DNA of 64,000 nucleotides from Psychroserpens sp. SPM9 (GTDB lineage: Bacteria > Bacteroidota > Bacteroidia > Flavobacteriales > Flavobacteriaceae): assembly GCF_025153525.1 (NCBI RefSeq), contig NZ_JANZNR010000003.1:186001-250000 (forward strand), given 5' to 3'. The notes under the pieces are model-generated. The model saw only the letters and a program-made list of their open reading frames with translations. It ran no database searches and had not been told where the DNA came from. This document shows, piece by piece, positions 18,741 to 27,286 of this stretch; the stretch's first letter is position 1, and every line of letters starts with the position of its first letter. The position numbers and the translations under genes are program-made.

Positions 18741-19631
18741 ATGACAATACAACTCAAATTTTTGATAGCCTTTTTAATCATTCCGTTGTACTCGTTTTCT
18801 CAGCAGGTAACGACGTATACCTATGTGGTTAAGCAAAATGATTCGTTAAAATTAGATGTGTATACTCCAGTAAATAGTTTAGAAAATGAAAAAAAACCTG
18901 TACTGATTTGGATGCATGGTGGCGGATTTTCGGGAGGATATAGAGATGGTAATGACGAAAAAAAATTCATGAATTACCTTACTAATAAAGGTTATGTAGG
19001 CGTCTCGATTTCATATCGTTTATTACGACAAGGTTCAAAAACCGGTTTTGGTTGTGATTGTTCAAAAAGAGAAAAGCTTTTTACATTTGCTCAAGCTGCT
19101 GAAGACTTTCTAGATGCGACAAATTTTATTATTTCAATGAGCGATTCTTTGCATGTTGATGTCAATAAAATCATAGCAGGCGGAAGCAGTGCAGGAGCCG
19201 AAGCGGTTTTGAGTGCTGTCTATATGAAAGATTATTTTATTGAAGATACCACAGCCTATGATCATATTAAATATGCTGGATTGGTATCTTTCGCAGGCGC
19301 AATGGTAGATGAATCGTATATCACATCAGAAACTGCAATTCCTACGGTGTTATTTCACGGCACCAAAGATAACCTTGTTCCATATTCTAAGAATCCGCAT
19401 CATTTTTGTAAGCCTGAAGACAAAGGGTTTTTAATGCTTAATGGTGCTGGTGTTATTTTTACACGATTAGAGCAACTCAATGCGTCTTATTATTTGTTTA
19501 GAGTAGAAGGTGGACGACATGAAGTTGCTGCAATTCCATTTCACGAACTCGACCATATTATGAATTTTCTCAATTTAACAGTCATAAAATCTAAAGTTAT
19601 ACAAACCAAACGTTTAGAGTTTAAACCTTAG
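18741..19631 (+). CDS. Secreted alpha/beta hydrolase, carbohydrate-esterase-like (copy 2)
   Basis: A 296-residue exported paralogue of the protein at 11914-12801; the two share WMHGGGF, ISYRLLR, KTGFGCDC, GGSSAGAE, the His block and the C-terminal VIQTK. Nucleophile Ser150, Asp in GTKDNLV and His in GRHEVA are present. Unlike copy 1 it is separated from both neighbours (172 bases upstream, 83 downstream) and appears to be its own transcription unit. It sits between the sulfated-glycan operon and the laminarin-type locus, so its allegiance is unclear. Acyl esterase activity is inferred from family only. Confidence 0.78.
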   Translation: MTIQLKFLIAFLIIPLYSFSQQVTTYTYVVKQNDSLKLDVYTPVNSLENEKKPVLIWMHGGGFSGGYRDGNDEKKFMNYLTNKGYVGVSISYRLLRQGSKTGFGCDCSKREKLFTFAQAAEDFLDATNFIISMSDSLHVDVNKIIAGGSSAGAEAVLSAVYMKDYFIEDTTAYDHIKYAGLVSFAGAMVDESYITSETAIPTVLFHGTKDNLVPYSKNPHHFCKPEDKGFLMLNGAGVIFTRLEQLNASYYLFRVEGGRHEVAAIPFHELDHIMNFLNLTVIKSKVIQTKRLEFKP

Positions 19632-19714
19632 GCAATTTTACTTACAGAAACGATTCCTGTTTTGTAATCTCTGAATTTAGTATTATTTTGTAAAGATATC
19701 CTTCTGTTAGTTTT

Positions 19715-22528
19715 ATGATTTATAAAATAATTCAACGATTTATTGCTTGCGTTATCTGCATGAGCAGCGTGGGGCTTTTAGCTCAAGAATTACCTCCTAT
19801 ACAAAATTTTACTTCTGAAGATTATAATGCCGAAAACCAAAACTGGTCGATTTCTCAAGGTGATGATAAATACATCTATGTTGCTAATAGTCTAGGGCTT
19901 TTAGAATATAATGGTGCTAATTGGCAGCTATATGAATCGCCAAACAAAACTGTTTTGAGATCGGTTGAACCCGTTGATAATCGCGTATATTCTGGTGGTT
20001 ATATGGAGTTTGGTTTTTGGAAACGCAACAGGCTTGGCGTCCTTGAGTATACTTCATTATCTCAAAAACTTGATATCGATCTTGTTGAAGATGAGCAGTT
20101 TTGGGATATTATCGCTCAAGAAAATTGGGTGCTATTCCAATCGTTAAATAGAATATATATTGTCAATACTTCAGATTTGTCTGTTAAAATTATTGATTCT
20201 GAAACAGAGTTGTCTAAAATGACAGTGTCTGATGGTGTTTTTTATTTTCAGAAAAAAGGCATCGGTCTATTCAAAATAATTAATGGTAAGGCTGTATTGG
20301 TTTCAGAAGATTCAATTCTAAAATCAAATACCATTGTTAATACATTTCAGCATGACGATACGTTCTTGATACAAACCCAGGAAAAAGGCTTTTTTGTTTT
20401 AGATGATAAGCGATTAAAACAATGGGATATTCCAGCAAATCCTACTTTGTTGACTACGAATGTATTTAGTAGTTTAAAATTAAAGGACGATTCTTTTGTC
20501 TTAGGAACTATTTCAAACGGTATCATTTTTATGACCTCACAAGGTGAAATTAATTATGCCTTAAATCAGAATAACGGATTACTAAACAATACGGTGTTAT
20601 CTATTGACCAGGATATAGACCAAAACTTATGGTTGGGTCTCGATAACGGAATTAGCTTTATTGATGTCACGTCACCCTACCGAATCTATAATGATGACAG
20701 CGGAAGACTAGGAACTATTTATGCGTCTTTAGTCATACAAAACACCTTATATCTCGGAACCAATCAAGGGGTCTTTTATCGTAAACGCGATACTGATGAG
20801 GAGTTTAAATTTATGGAAGGCACCAAAGGTCAAGTCTGGGCTTTGGCCAATATTGATAATAAACTATTTTGTGGTCACAATAAAGGGACGATGATTATCG
20901 AACAAAATACAGTCGTTAATACTATTGATGAAGCCAATGGAACCTGGGATTTTAAGCCTATTCCAAATAGGAGCCATATGATTTTGCAAGGTAATTTTAA
21001 CGGACTCAATGTATTAGAAAAGGTTGAAAATAATTGGGTTTACAGAAATAAAATTGAAGGCATTGATATTTCAAGCAGGTTTTTCGAATTTGCTAACGGG
21101 AAGCTCTATGTCAATCATGAATTAAAAGGACTGTATGAATTGCAAGTCGATGAGACATATAAAACGGTTGAACACATTAATCGTATTGAGAATATTTATA
21201 AAGGTGTCGGTTCTAATATAGTAAACTACAATGGCGATTTAATATATGTATCTTCAGAAGGCGTCTATAAACAAAATCAAAACCGAGAGTTTAAAAAAGA
21301 CACTTCTTTTTCTAATTTGTTTAAACCCTTTAAAACCTTGACTACCTTAATGCGAATCAATGGTGAACCTGAGGTGCTATGGCGATATGCTAATGATAAT
21401 ATTGCGTTTATTTCTCACGGTGCCATGAGCAAAATGCCTAATATGAAATTGTTTCCTATTTCCAACTCCATTAAAAATGTGGTTGCAGGCTTCGGAAACG
21501 TAACTAAGATTAGTGCAAATGAGTATCTCTTAGGAAGGTATAATGGATACTTATTAATTAATGACGATATCATTCCACCAAAAAAAGAATTTGAAATTCT
21601 CATAAATAACTTAGAAGTTCATGAAATTGATCAGCCAAAAAAACGTCTAGATCCTACTGAAGCAGCTACGTTTAATAATAAAACTAATAATATTAGTTTT
21701 GATTACAGTTTCCCAAATTATGGTGAAATCATCCCTAATAAGTATCAGTTTCAGCTCTTAGGCTTGTCTGATAACTGGTCTGATTGGTCTGAGCAGTCTT
21801 CTAACACATTTGAAAACCTGCCATTTGGGACCTATACGTTTAATGTTCGAGGAAAATCGGGAAATACACTCACCAATAATATAGCGTCCTATACCTTTAC
21901 TATTAAAAGACCACTGTTATTGTCAAATTTAGCGATTACATTGTACCTGTTGTCTGTTATAATTTTATTACTCATCATACATTATTATTACCGTAGATAC
22001 TACAGAAACCAACAACGAAAAGTCATCGAGAAGTCTAAACGCGAACTTGAACTTAAAGAACTGGAAAATGCTCAAGAATTAATGGGATTGAGAAATGAGC
22101 AATTACAACAAGATATAGAAAATAAAAACCGCGAGCTTGCGATTTCGACAATGAGTTTGATAAAAAAGAATGAATTTTTAAATAGCATCAAAGAAGAACT
22201 CAAAAGTGCTGAGGCTACTAAAAGCTTGAACTCCGTTATAAAGATTATTGATAAAAATTTAAATAATACCGATGATTGGAAGTTTTTTGAAGAAGCCTTT
22301 AATAACGCTGATAAAGATTTTCTAAAAAAGGTAAAAGCAAAACATGCTTCTTTAACGCCTAACGATCTTAAATTATGTGCTTACTTAAGACTTAATTTAT
22401 CTTCAAAAGAAATTGCACCTTTATTAAACATTTCACCAAAAAGTGTGGAAGTAAAACGTTATAGATTGCGAAAAAAAATGGATTTGCCACATGAATCTAG
22501 CTTAACAAATTATATTTTAGAAATATAA
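19715..22528 (+). CDS. Membrane-tethered one-component regulator: propeller, Y_Y_Y and LuxR-type HTH
   Basis: A 937-residue protein with a signal peptide (ending LLAQE), a large periplasmic two-component-regulator-type beta-propeller (about 30-620), a Y_Y_Y domain (about 640-735, YQFQLLGLSDNWSDW), one membrane helix (about 740-760), a long charged coiled coil (about 765-840), and a C-terminal LuxR/GerE-like helix-turn-helix (about 870-937; LSSKEIAPLLNISPKSVEVKRYRLRKKM). There is no histidine kinase or receiver domain, so it differs from the hybrid two-component systems of Bacteroides. It probably senses an oligosaccharide in the periplasm and binds DNA directly from the membrane. It lies immediately upstream of susC and is its likely activator. 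Confidence 0.88.
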   Translation: MIYKIIQRFIACVICMSSVGLLAQELPPIQNFTSEDYNAENQNWSISQGDDKYIYVANSLGLLEYNGANWQLYESPNKTVLRSVEPVDNRVYSGGYMEFGFWKRNRLGVLEYTSLSQKLDIDLVEDEQFWDIIAQENWVLFQSLNRIYIVNTSDLSVKIIDSETELSKMTVSDGVFYFQKKGIGLFKIINGKAVLVSEDSILKSNTIVNTFQHDDTFLIQTQEKGFFVLDDKRLKQWDIPANPTLLTTNVFSSLKLKDDSFVLGTISNGIIFMTSQGEINYALNQNNGLLNNTVLSIDQDIDQNLWLGLDNGISFIDVTSPYRIYNDDSGRLGTIYASLVIQNTLYLGTNQGVFYRKRDTDEEFKFMEGTKGQVWALANIDNKLFCGHNKGTMIIEQNTVVNTIDEANGTWDFKPIPNRSHMILQGNFNGLNVLEKVENNWVYRNKIEGIDISSRFFEFANGKLYVNHELKGLYELQVDETYKTVEHINRIENIYKGVGSNIVNYNGDLIYVSSEGVYKQNQNREFKKDTSFSNLFKPFKTLTTLMRINGEPEVLWRYANDNIAFISHGAMSKMPNMKLFPISNSIKNVVAGFGNVTKISANEYLLGRYNGYLLINDDIIPPKKEFEILINNLEVHEIDQPKKRLDPTEAATFNNKTNNISFDYSFPNYGEIIPNKYQFQLLGLSDNWSDWSEQSSNTFENLPFGTYTFNVRGKSGNTLTNNIASYTFTIKRPLLLSNLAITLYLLSVIILLLIIHYYYRRYYRNQQRKVIEKSKRELELKELENAQELMGLRNEQLQQDIENKNRELAISTMSLIKKNEFLNSIKEELKSAEATKSLNSVIKIIDKNLNNTDDWKFFEEAFNNADKDFLKKVKAKHASLTPNDLKLCAYLRLNLSSKEIAPLLNISPKSVEVKRYRLRKKMDLPHESSLTNYILEI

Positions 22529-22658
22529 CAACCAAACAACAGCTGTTTTTAGCTATACATTACCACTACATTCTAAGTTTTCACACTATTACTTGCTTTT
22601 TATTAACAAATTGGAACACCAAGTTTTTAGGCTGTTTTCAATGCTTTAAATGTGTATT

Positions 22659-22686
22659 TCGCAATAAATTAATCATTTTATTGCGA
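22659..22686. promoter_or_regulatory. Perfect inverted repeat upstream of susC
   Basis: The left arm TCGCAATAAA (22659-22668) and right arm TTTATTGCGA (22677-22686) are exact reverse complements, separated by eight bases. No T-run follows, so it does not read as a terminator. It directly abuts the conserved TGTATG...TGTAGTGG block. An operator for a dimeric regulator of the SusCD operon is the best reading. Confidence 0.55.
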
Positions 22687-22744
22687 TGTATGTTTTTTGT
22701 AGTGGCGTTTTTTGAAAGATTATCAAATTGATGTCATAGTTTTA
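22687..22744 (+). promoter_or_regulatory. Candidate regulated promoter of the susCD operon
   Basis: The block GTATG-T6-GTAGTGG (22688-22705) is followed after exactly 31 bases by TAGTTTTA (22737-22744), a near match to the flavobacterial -7 box. The same block and the same spacing recur before the T9SS gene at 41176. A TTG at 22712-22714 lies 22 bases before the -7-like box and could be the -33 element. The predicted 5' leader is short, roughly 14 bases. Confidence 0.5.
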
Positions 22745-22764
22745 CATTATAACAATCAAACAAT

Positions 22765-25700
22765 ATGACAGCAAAATTTTTATCCTTCTTACTTTTATTG
22801 ATGACCACCTTCTCATTTAGTCAAGAGGTTACAGTAAAAGGTACAGTTACAGATCAGGCAACAGGACAACCTATACCAGGAGTAAACGTCTTGGTTAAAG
22901 GAACAGCTAAAGGAGCCTCTACAGATTTTGATGGGGTTTTCACAATTACTAATGTGCCTGTTAATTCTACATTAGTTTTCACTTATATTGGTTACAAAAC
23001 CAAAGAGTTTGTTGTAATCGAGAACACTACAATAAGTATCGCCTTAGAGGAAGATGCCGAATCCCTAGACGAAGTTGTTGTTATAGGTTATGGAACTCAA
23101 AGGAAAAAAGAAATTACAGGAGCAGTTGCTGTAGTTTCTAGTGAAACGATTGAGAACTTAAAACCTACACGTATCGAACAGGCACTTCAAGGGCAGGTTG
23201 CCGGAGTTAATATTACTTCCGAATCTGGTTCTCCTGGTAGTGCATCAACAATTAGTATTAGAGGGGTGTCGACTAATGGTGATAACAGACCTTTAATTTT
23301 AGTGGATGGAAACGTCATCGAAGATTTAAGTGTTATCAATCCAAACGATATTGAAACCTTAAATGTCTTAAAAGATGCCACTGCTGGTATCTATGGTGTT
23401 AGAGCTGCAAACGGCGTTATCTTAATTACAACCAAAACGGGTCGTAAAAATGTCCCTTTATCTGTTGAAATAAACACCTTTGGAGGAATTCAGCAAACCT
23501 CAAGAAAAATTCCATCTCTTAATGCTACAGAGTATGCACTGTTAGTAAACGAAGCTTTTGCAGCCAATGGTGAGCCTCTGGTTTTTGATAATGTTTTTGC
23601 TTTAGGTCAAGGCACAGATTGGCAGGACGAAGTTTTTCAAAATGCAGCACAGTATAATATTTCAGCAACAATTAAAGGAGGTAAAGAAAAATCATCGTAT
23701 GCCTATGGCGCGTCTTTTCTTTCTCAAGATGGTATCGTAGGCGGAAGTAAATCTAACTTCTCACGATATACGCAACGTGGAAATTATACCTTAGATTTTT
23801 TAGACAACTTTCAACTTAAATCCGGATTAATCTTTACACATACAAATCGAAAAACATTAGCCGAAACAGGTTTAGGTTCGGTGTTATTTAATGCCCTCAA
23901 TATGGCGCCAACATTTTCTGTTAGAGATGAAAATGGTGCTTATACAATAGCTGAAGGTTTAGGTAACGAAGTGATCAATCCATTAGCGCAAATCGATAAT
24001 ACATTTAATAGAACATTTGTCGATAAAATTGCCGGAAACGTAAGTCTATCCTATAATTTTTTAGATCACTTTACAGCTCAAGCTAATTATCAGTTTAATT
24101 ATGCGGAAGTAGAAAGCTTTGCTTTTAATCCTGTAGCATTCTTTGGAAATGGTAAAGTATTTAACAGAGATCGTAGTGAAGTGGTAGTCAATAACAACAT
24201 TTTTAGAGATTACACTTTTGATGCTTTTATTAAATATGAAAACAAATTTAATGATGTTCATAATCTAAGTCTTTTAGTAGCAACCTCAGTATTTAAAACT
24301 ACAGGCAGCTTTAGCGGATTTGTAGGATTTGACGTGCCAGGAAACGCAGTGGAGAATGCGACCTTAGAACAGGCATCAGATTTACAAAATATTTATCCTA
24401 ACGGAAATGCAGAATTTGACGCGAGACTATTATCATATTTCTCAAGATTACAATATGATTACAAAGGAAAGTATTTGCTTTCGGCAGTGGTGAGACGTGA
24501 TGGTTCCACAAAATTTGGCCCAGAAAACAAGTTTGGTATTTTCCCTTCAGGCTCTGTAGGTTGGATTATTTCTGAAGAAGATTTTCTAAGTGATAACAAT
24601 ACCATTAACTTTTTAAAACTTAGAGGTTCTTACGGTATTTTAGGAAATGACAGAATTCCAGATTTTAGATTTGTATCGCTGTTAAACGGTGAAGGTACCT
24701 ATGTTATCGATGATGAAATTCAGTTTGGTACTGCCATAGGAGCGGTTTCTAATCCTGAAATCCGTTGGGAAAAGCAAAAAACAGTTGATATCGGAATTGA
24801 TGCCAAGCTATTCAATAATCAATTGGATATTACCATGGATTACTATAAAAAGAGAACCGAAGATTTATTAATTGTACCACAAGTTTCAGGACTATTAGGT
24901 GTAACAGCACCTGGTTCTAGTGCGCCTGTTGTCAATGCTGGTATTGTTGAAAATAAAGGTTTTGAATTTTCAGTAGGATATAACAATGTTGTTAATGATA
25001 ATTTTAATTACAGCATACGTTATAACATTGCAACTTTAGATAATAATGTTGTCGAAGTTAGTGCAGATGGTGACTTCCTGTCTGGAGGTTCATTTGGAGT
25101 AGGTCAGGATCCACCAGCCCGAATGGAAGAAGGCTTTCCAATTGGATATTTTAGAGGTTATAAAACAGATGGGATTTTCCAAAATCAAGCCGAAATAGAT
25201 GCTTACCCAACCTTAAACAGCACAGTACAACCAGGAGATTTAAGATTTGTAGATGTGAATGGTGATGGGGTTATTGATGATAATGATAAAACAGATCTTG
25301 GTAATCCGCTACCAAAAGCAACCATGGGATTAAATCTGTCTTTTGAATATAAAAACTTCGATTTTGCCGCCTATGCGTTTGCTTCAGTTGGAAACAAAAT
25401 CGTAAGAAACTACGAAAGAAACCAGGCCTTAACGAACAGAAGTGTTTACTATCTCGATCGATGGACAGGTGAGGGATCTACAAATAGTTTTCCTAGAGTG
25501 ACTTCAGGAGCGAATGTTAACAGTTTGTTTTCAGACTTTTTTGTAGAAGATGGTGACTTTATTCGATTACAAAACATTCAGTTAGGTTATAGCTTATCAG
25601 ATAAGGTTTTAGAAAATTCTAAAATCAGTAAACTACGGTTTTATGTGTCGGCTGCTAACTTAGTGACACTTACAGAATATAGAGGATATGATCCTACTGC

Positions 25701-25791
25701 TTCAACAGGAGAAGCTATTGGAGGTGGAATTGACTACGGTTTTTATCCTAATCCGAAAACATTTTTACTTGGTATGAACTTAAAATTTTAA
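22765..25791 (+). CDS. SusC/RagA-type TonB-dependent outer-membrane transporter
   Basis: A 1008-residue SusC homologue: signal peptide (ending TFSFSQE), a carboxypeptidase-regulatory-like domain (about 22-100, GTVTDQATGQPIPGVNV), a TonB-box-like DEVVVIGYGTQ, a plug domain (about 115-220, VLKDATAGIYGVRAANGVI) and a 22-strand barrel to the end. Length and domain order are normal for the family. With SusD (6-base gap) it should import beta-glucan oligosaccharides into the periplasm using proton motive force. The substrate is inferred from the GH16, GH17 and GH30 genes downstream. Confidence 0.96.
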   Translation: MTAKFLSFLLLLMTTFSFSQEVTVKGTVTDQATGQPIPGVNVLVKGTAKGASTDFDGVFTITNVPVNSTLVFTYIGYKTKEFVVIENTTISIALEEDAESLDEVVVIGYGTQRKKEITGAVAVVSSETIENLKPTRIEQALQGQVAGVNITSESGSPGSASTISIRGVSTNGDNRPLILVDGNVIEDLSVINPNDIETLNVLKDATAGIYGVRAANGVILITTKTGRKNVPLSVEINTFGGIQQTSRKIPSLNATEYALLVNEAFAANGEPLVFDNVFALGQGTDWQDEVFQNAAQYNISATIKGGKEKSSYAYGASFLSQDGIVGGSKSNFSRYTQRGNYTLDFLDNFQLKSGLIFTHTNRKTLAETGLGSVLFNALNMAPTFSVRDENGAYTIAEGLGNEVINPLAQIDNTFNRTFVDKIAGNVSLSYNFLDHFTAQANYQFNYAEVESFAFNPVAFFGNGKVFNRDRSEVVVNNNIFRDYTFDAFIKYENKFNDVHNLSLLVATSVFKTTGSFSGFVGFDVPGNAVENATLEQASDLQNIYPNGNAEFDARLLSYFSRLQYDYKGKYLLSAVVRRDGSTKFGPENKFGIFPSGSVGWIISEEDFLSDNNTINFLKLRGSYGILGNDRIPDFRFVSLLNGEGTYVIDDEIQFGTAIGAVSNPEIRWEKQKTVDIGIDAKLFNNQLDITMDYYKKRTEDLLIVPQVSGLLGVTAPGSSAPVVNAGIVENKGFEFSVGYNNVVNDNFNYSIRYNIATLDNNVVEVSADGDFLSGGSFGVGQDPPARMEEGFPIGYFRGYKTDGIFQNQAEIDAYPTLNSTVQPGDLRFVDVNGDGVIDDNDKTDLGNPLPKATMGLNLSFEYKNFDFAAYAFASVGNKIVRNYERNQALTNRSVYYLDRWTGEGSTNSFPRVTSGANVNSLFSDFFVEDGDFIRLQNIQLGYSLSDKVLENSKISKLRFYVSAANLVTLTEYRGYDPTASTGEAIGGGIDYGFYPNPKTFLLGMNLKF

Positions 25792-25796
25792 TTCAG

Positions 25797-27260
25797 ATGA
25801 ACTTAAAAACATTAAAATACACGGTTTTTGCACTACTCATTTGTTGGTCATGTAGTGATGATTTTGTCGATGTAGATTCGCAAGATCAAAACTCTGAAGA
25901 TTTCTTCAACACAGAAGAAGATTATCAGAACGCACTTATTGGAGCATACGACTTGTTACAATCTACTTACCTTAACGTGATGCTTGGTGAGATTGCTTCA
26001 GACAACACATTGGCAGGTGGCGAAAGTGCTATCGACGTTCCAGGAATTCAGGAAGTTGATGACATGATTCATACACCAATTAATCAGCAAATACGAGATA
26101 TTTGGGGTTGGATGTACAGTGGTGTTAATCGCGCAAATTACATCATGGAATTTCAGGATAAAACTGATTTTGAAGGAAAAGCAGGTGTGTTAGCACAAGC
26201 TCGATTCCTGCGCGCCTATTACTATTTCGAATTGGTCAAATGGTTTGGTGATGTGCCTTTTGCAGTGGATCAACGAATTCTTTTTGGAGATCAATTCAGT
26301 ATTGAAAGAACACCTAAAGCTGAAATTTATGCTCAAATCGAAGAGGATTTAATTTTTGCAGCTGCCAATCTGCCTTACGTACAAACACAAACAGGAAGAG
26401 TCACTAAAGGTGCTGCTCAGGCATTATTGGGAAAAGCGTATTTGTTTCAGGAGAAATTTTCTGAAGCTGCCAGTGTTCTTGAAGATCTTATCAATAACGG
26501 ACCTTATGATTTGCTAACCGATTATAGTACCATGTTTGAAAATGATAATGAAAACAATATCGAATCTGTCTTTGAAGTACAATATACCGATACCGAAGGT
26601 GCAGGTTTTGACTGCTTACAATGTAGCGAAGGGAATGTTGCTGTAGGTTTTAATGGTATACGTAGTTATGAAGGGCCAGAATTTGAATCGGGATTTAGTT
26701 TTAATGTTCCAACTCAAGAAGTGGTTGACGAATTTGAACCAGGAGATAACCGCTTTGAAACAGCTATTTTAGATATCGACGATTGGGCGGCTCAAACCGG
26801 AGCAACCTTCTCAACAGGTTTTGAGCATACAGGATATTACAATAGAAAATACATCGCTCGTAAAGGTGATTTAAACACAGGTGATGCTAATCTTACCAAT
26901 CCCAATAATTACAGAGCCATACGATTTGCAGATGTGTTATTAATGGCTGCCGAAGCATTTAACAGAGGCGGTATTGATGATATGAGAGCACAGCAATTCC
27001 TCAATAGAGTAAGAGAACGTGCTTTTGGTAATTCTGATAATAATATTACCGCAACAGGTTCAGCATTAACAACGGCTATCTATCACGAAAGACGCGTAGA
27101 ACTAGTAGGAGAGGGACACCGCTTTTTTGACTTAGTTAGAACCGGAAGAGCTGCAAATGAAATTGATGGCTTTCAAGCCGGAAAACACGAAGTCTTTCCA
27201 ATTCCAGCTATTGAGATTCAATTAGCAGGAAACCAATGGGAACAAAATCCAGGATATTAA
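25797..27260 (+). CDS. SusD/RagB-type surface glycan-binding lipoprotein
   Basis: A 487-residue lipoprotein (Cys19 in WSCSDDF). The TPR-rich SusD fold is recognisable from ALIGAYDLLQ, RANYIMEF, ARFLRAYYYFELVKWFGDVPF, GAAQALLGKAYLF and the C-terminal IYHERRVELVGEGHRFFDLVRTG and PIPAIEIQLAGNQWEQNPGY. It forms the lid of the SusC transporter and delivers glycan to it. Its length is typical. The downstream lipoprotein gene starts 26 bases after the stop. Confidence 0.96.
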   Translation: MNLKTLKYTVFALLICWSCSDDFVDVDSQDQNSEDFFNTEEDYQNALIGAYDLLQSTYLNVMLGEIASDNTLAGGESAIDVPGIQEVDDMIHTPINQQIRDIWGWMYSGVNRANYIMEFQDKTDFEGKAGVLAQARFLRAYYYFELVKWFGDVPFAVDQRILFGDQFSIERTPKAEIYAQIEEDLIFAAANLPYVQTQTGRVTKGAAQALLGKAYLFQEKFSEAASVLEDLINNGPYDLLTDYSTMFENDNENNIESVFEVQYTDTEGAGFDCLQCSEGNVAVGFNGIRSYEGPEFESGFSFNVPTQEVVDEFEPGDNRFETAILDIDDWAAQTGATFSTGFEHTGYYNRKYIARKGDLNTGDANLTNPNNYRAIRFADVLLMAAEAFNRGGIDDMRAQQFLNRVRERAFGNSDNNITATGSALTTAIYHERRVELVGEGHRFFDLVRTGRAANEIDGFQAGKHEVFPIPAIEIQLAGNQWEQNPGY

Positions 27261-27286
27261 AAAAAACAACTATAAAAGAGAACACA

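Noticed and set aside
27236-27286. Upstream ATG for the glycan-binding lipoprotein, inside susD
   Set aside because: It would put 17 charged residues before the lipoprotein signal, blocking export.
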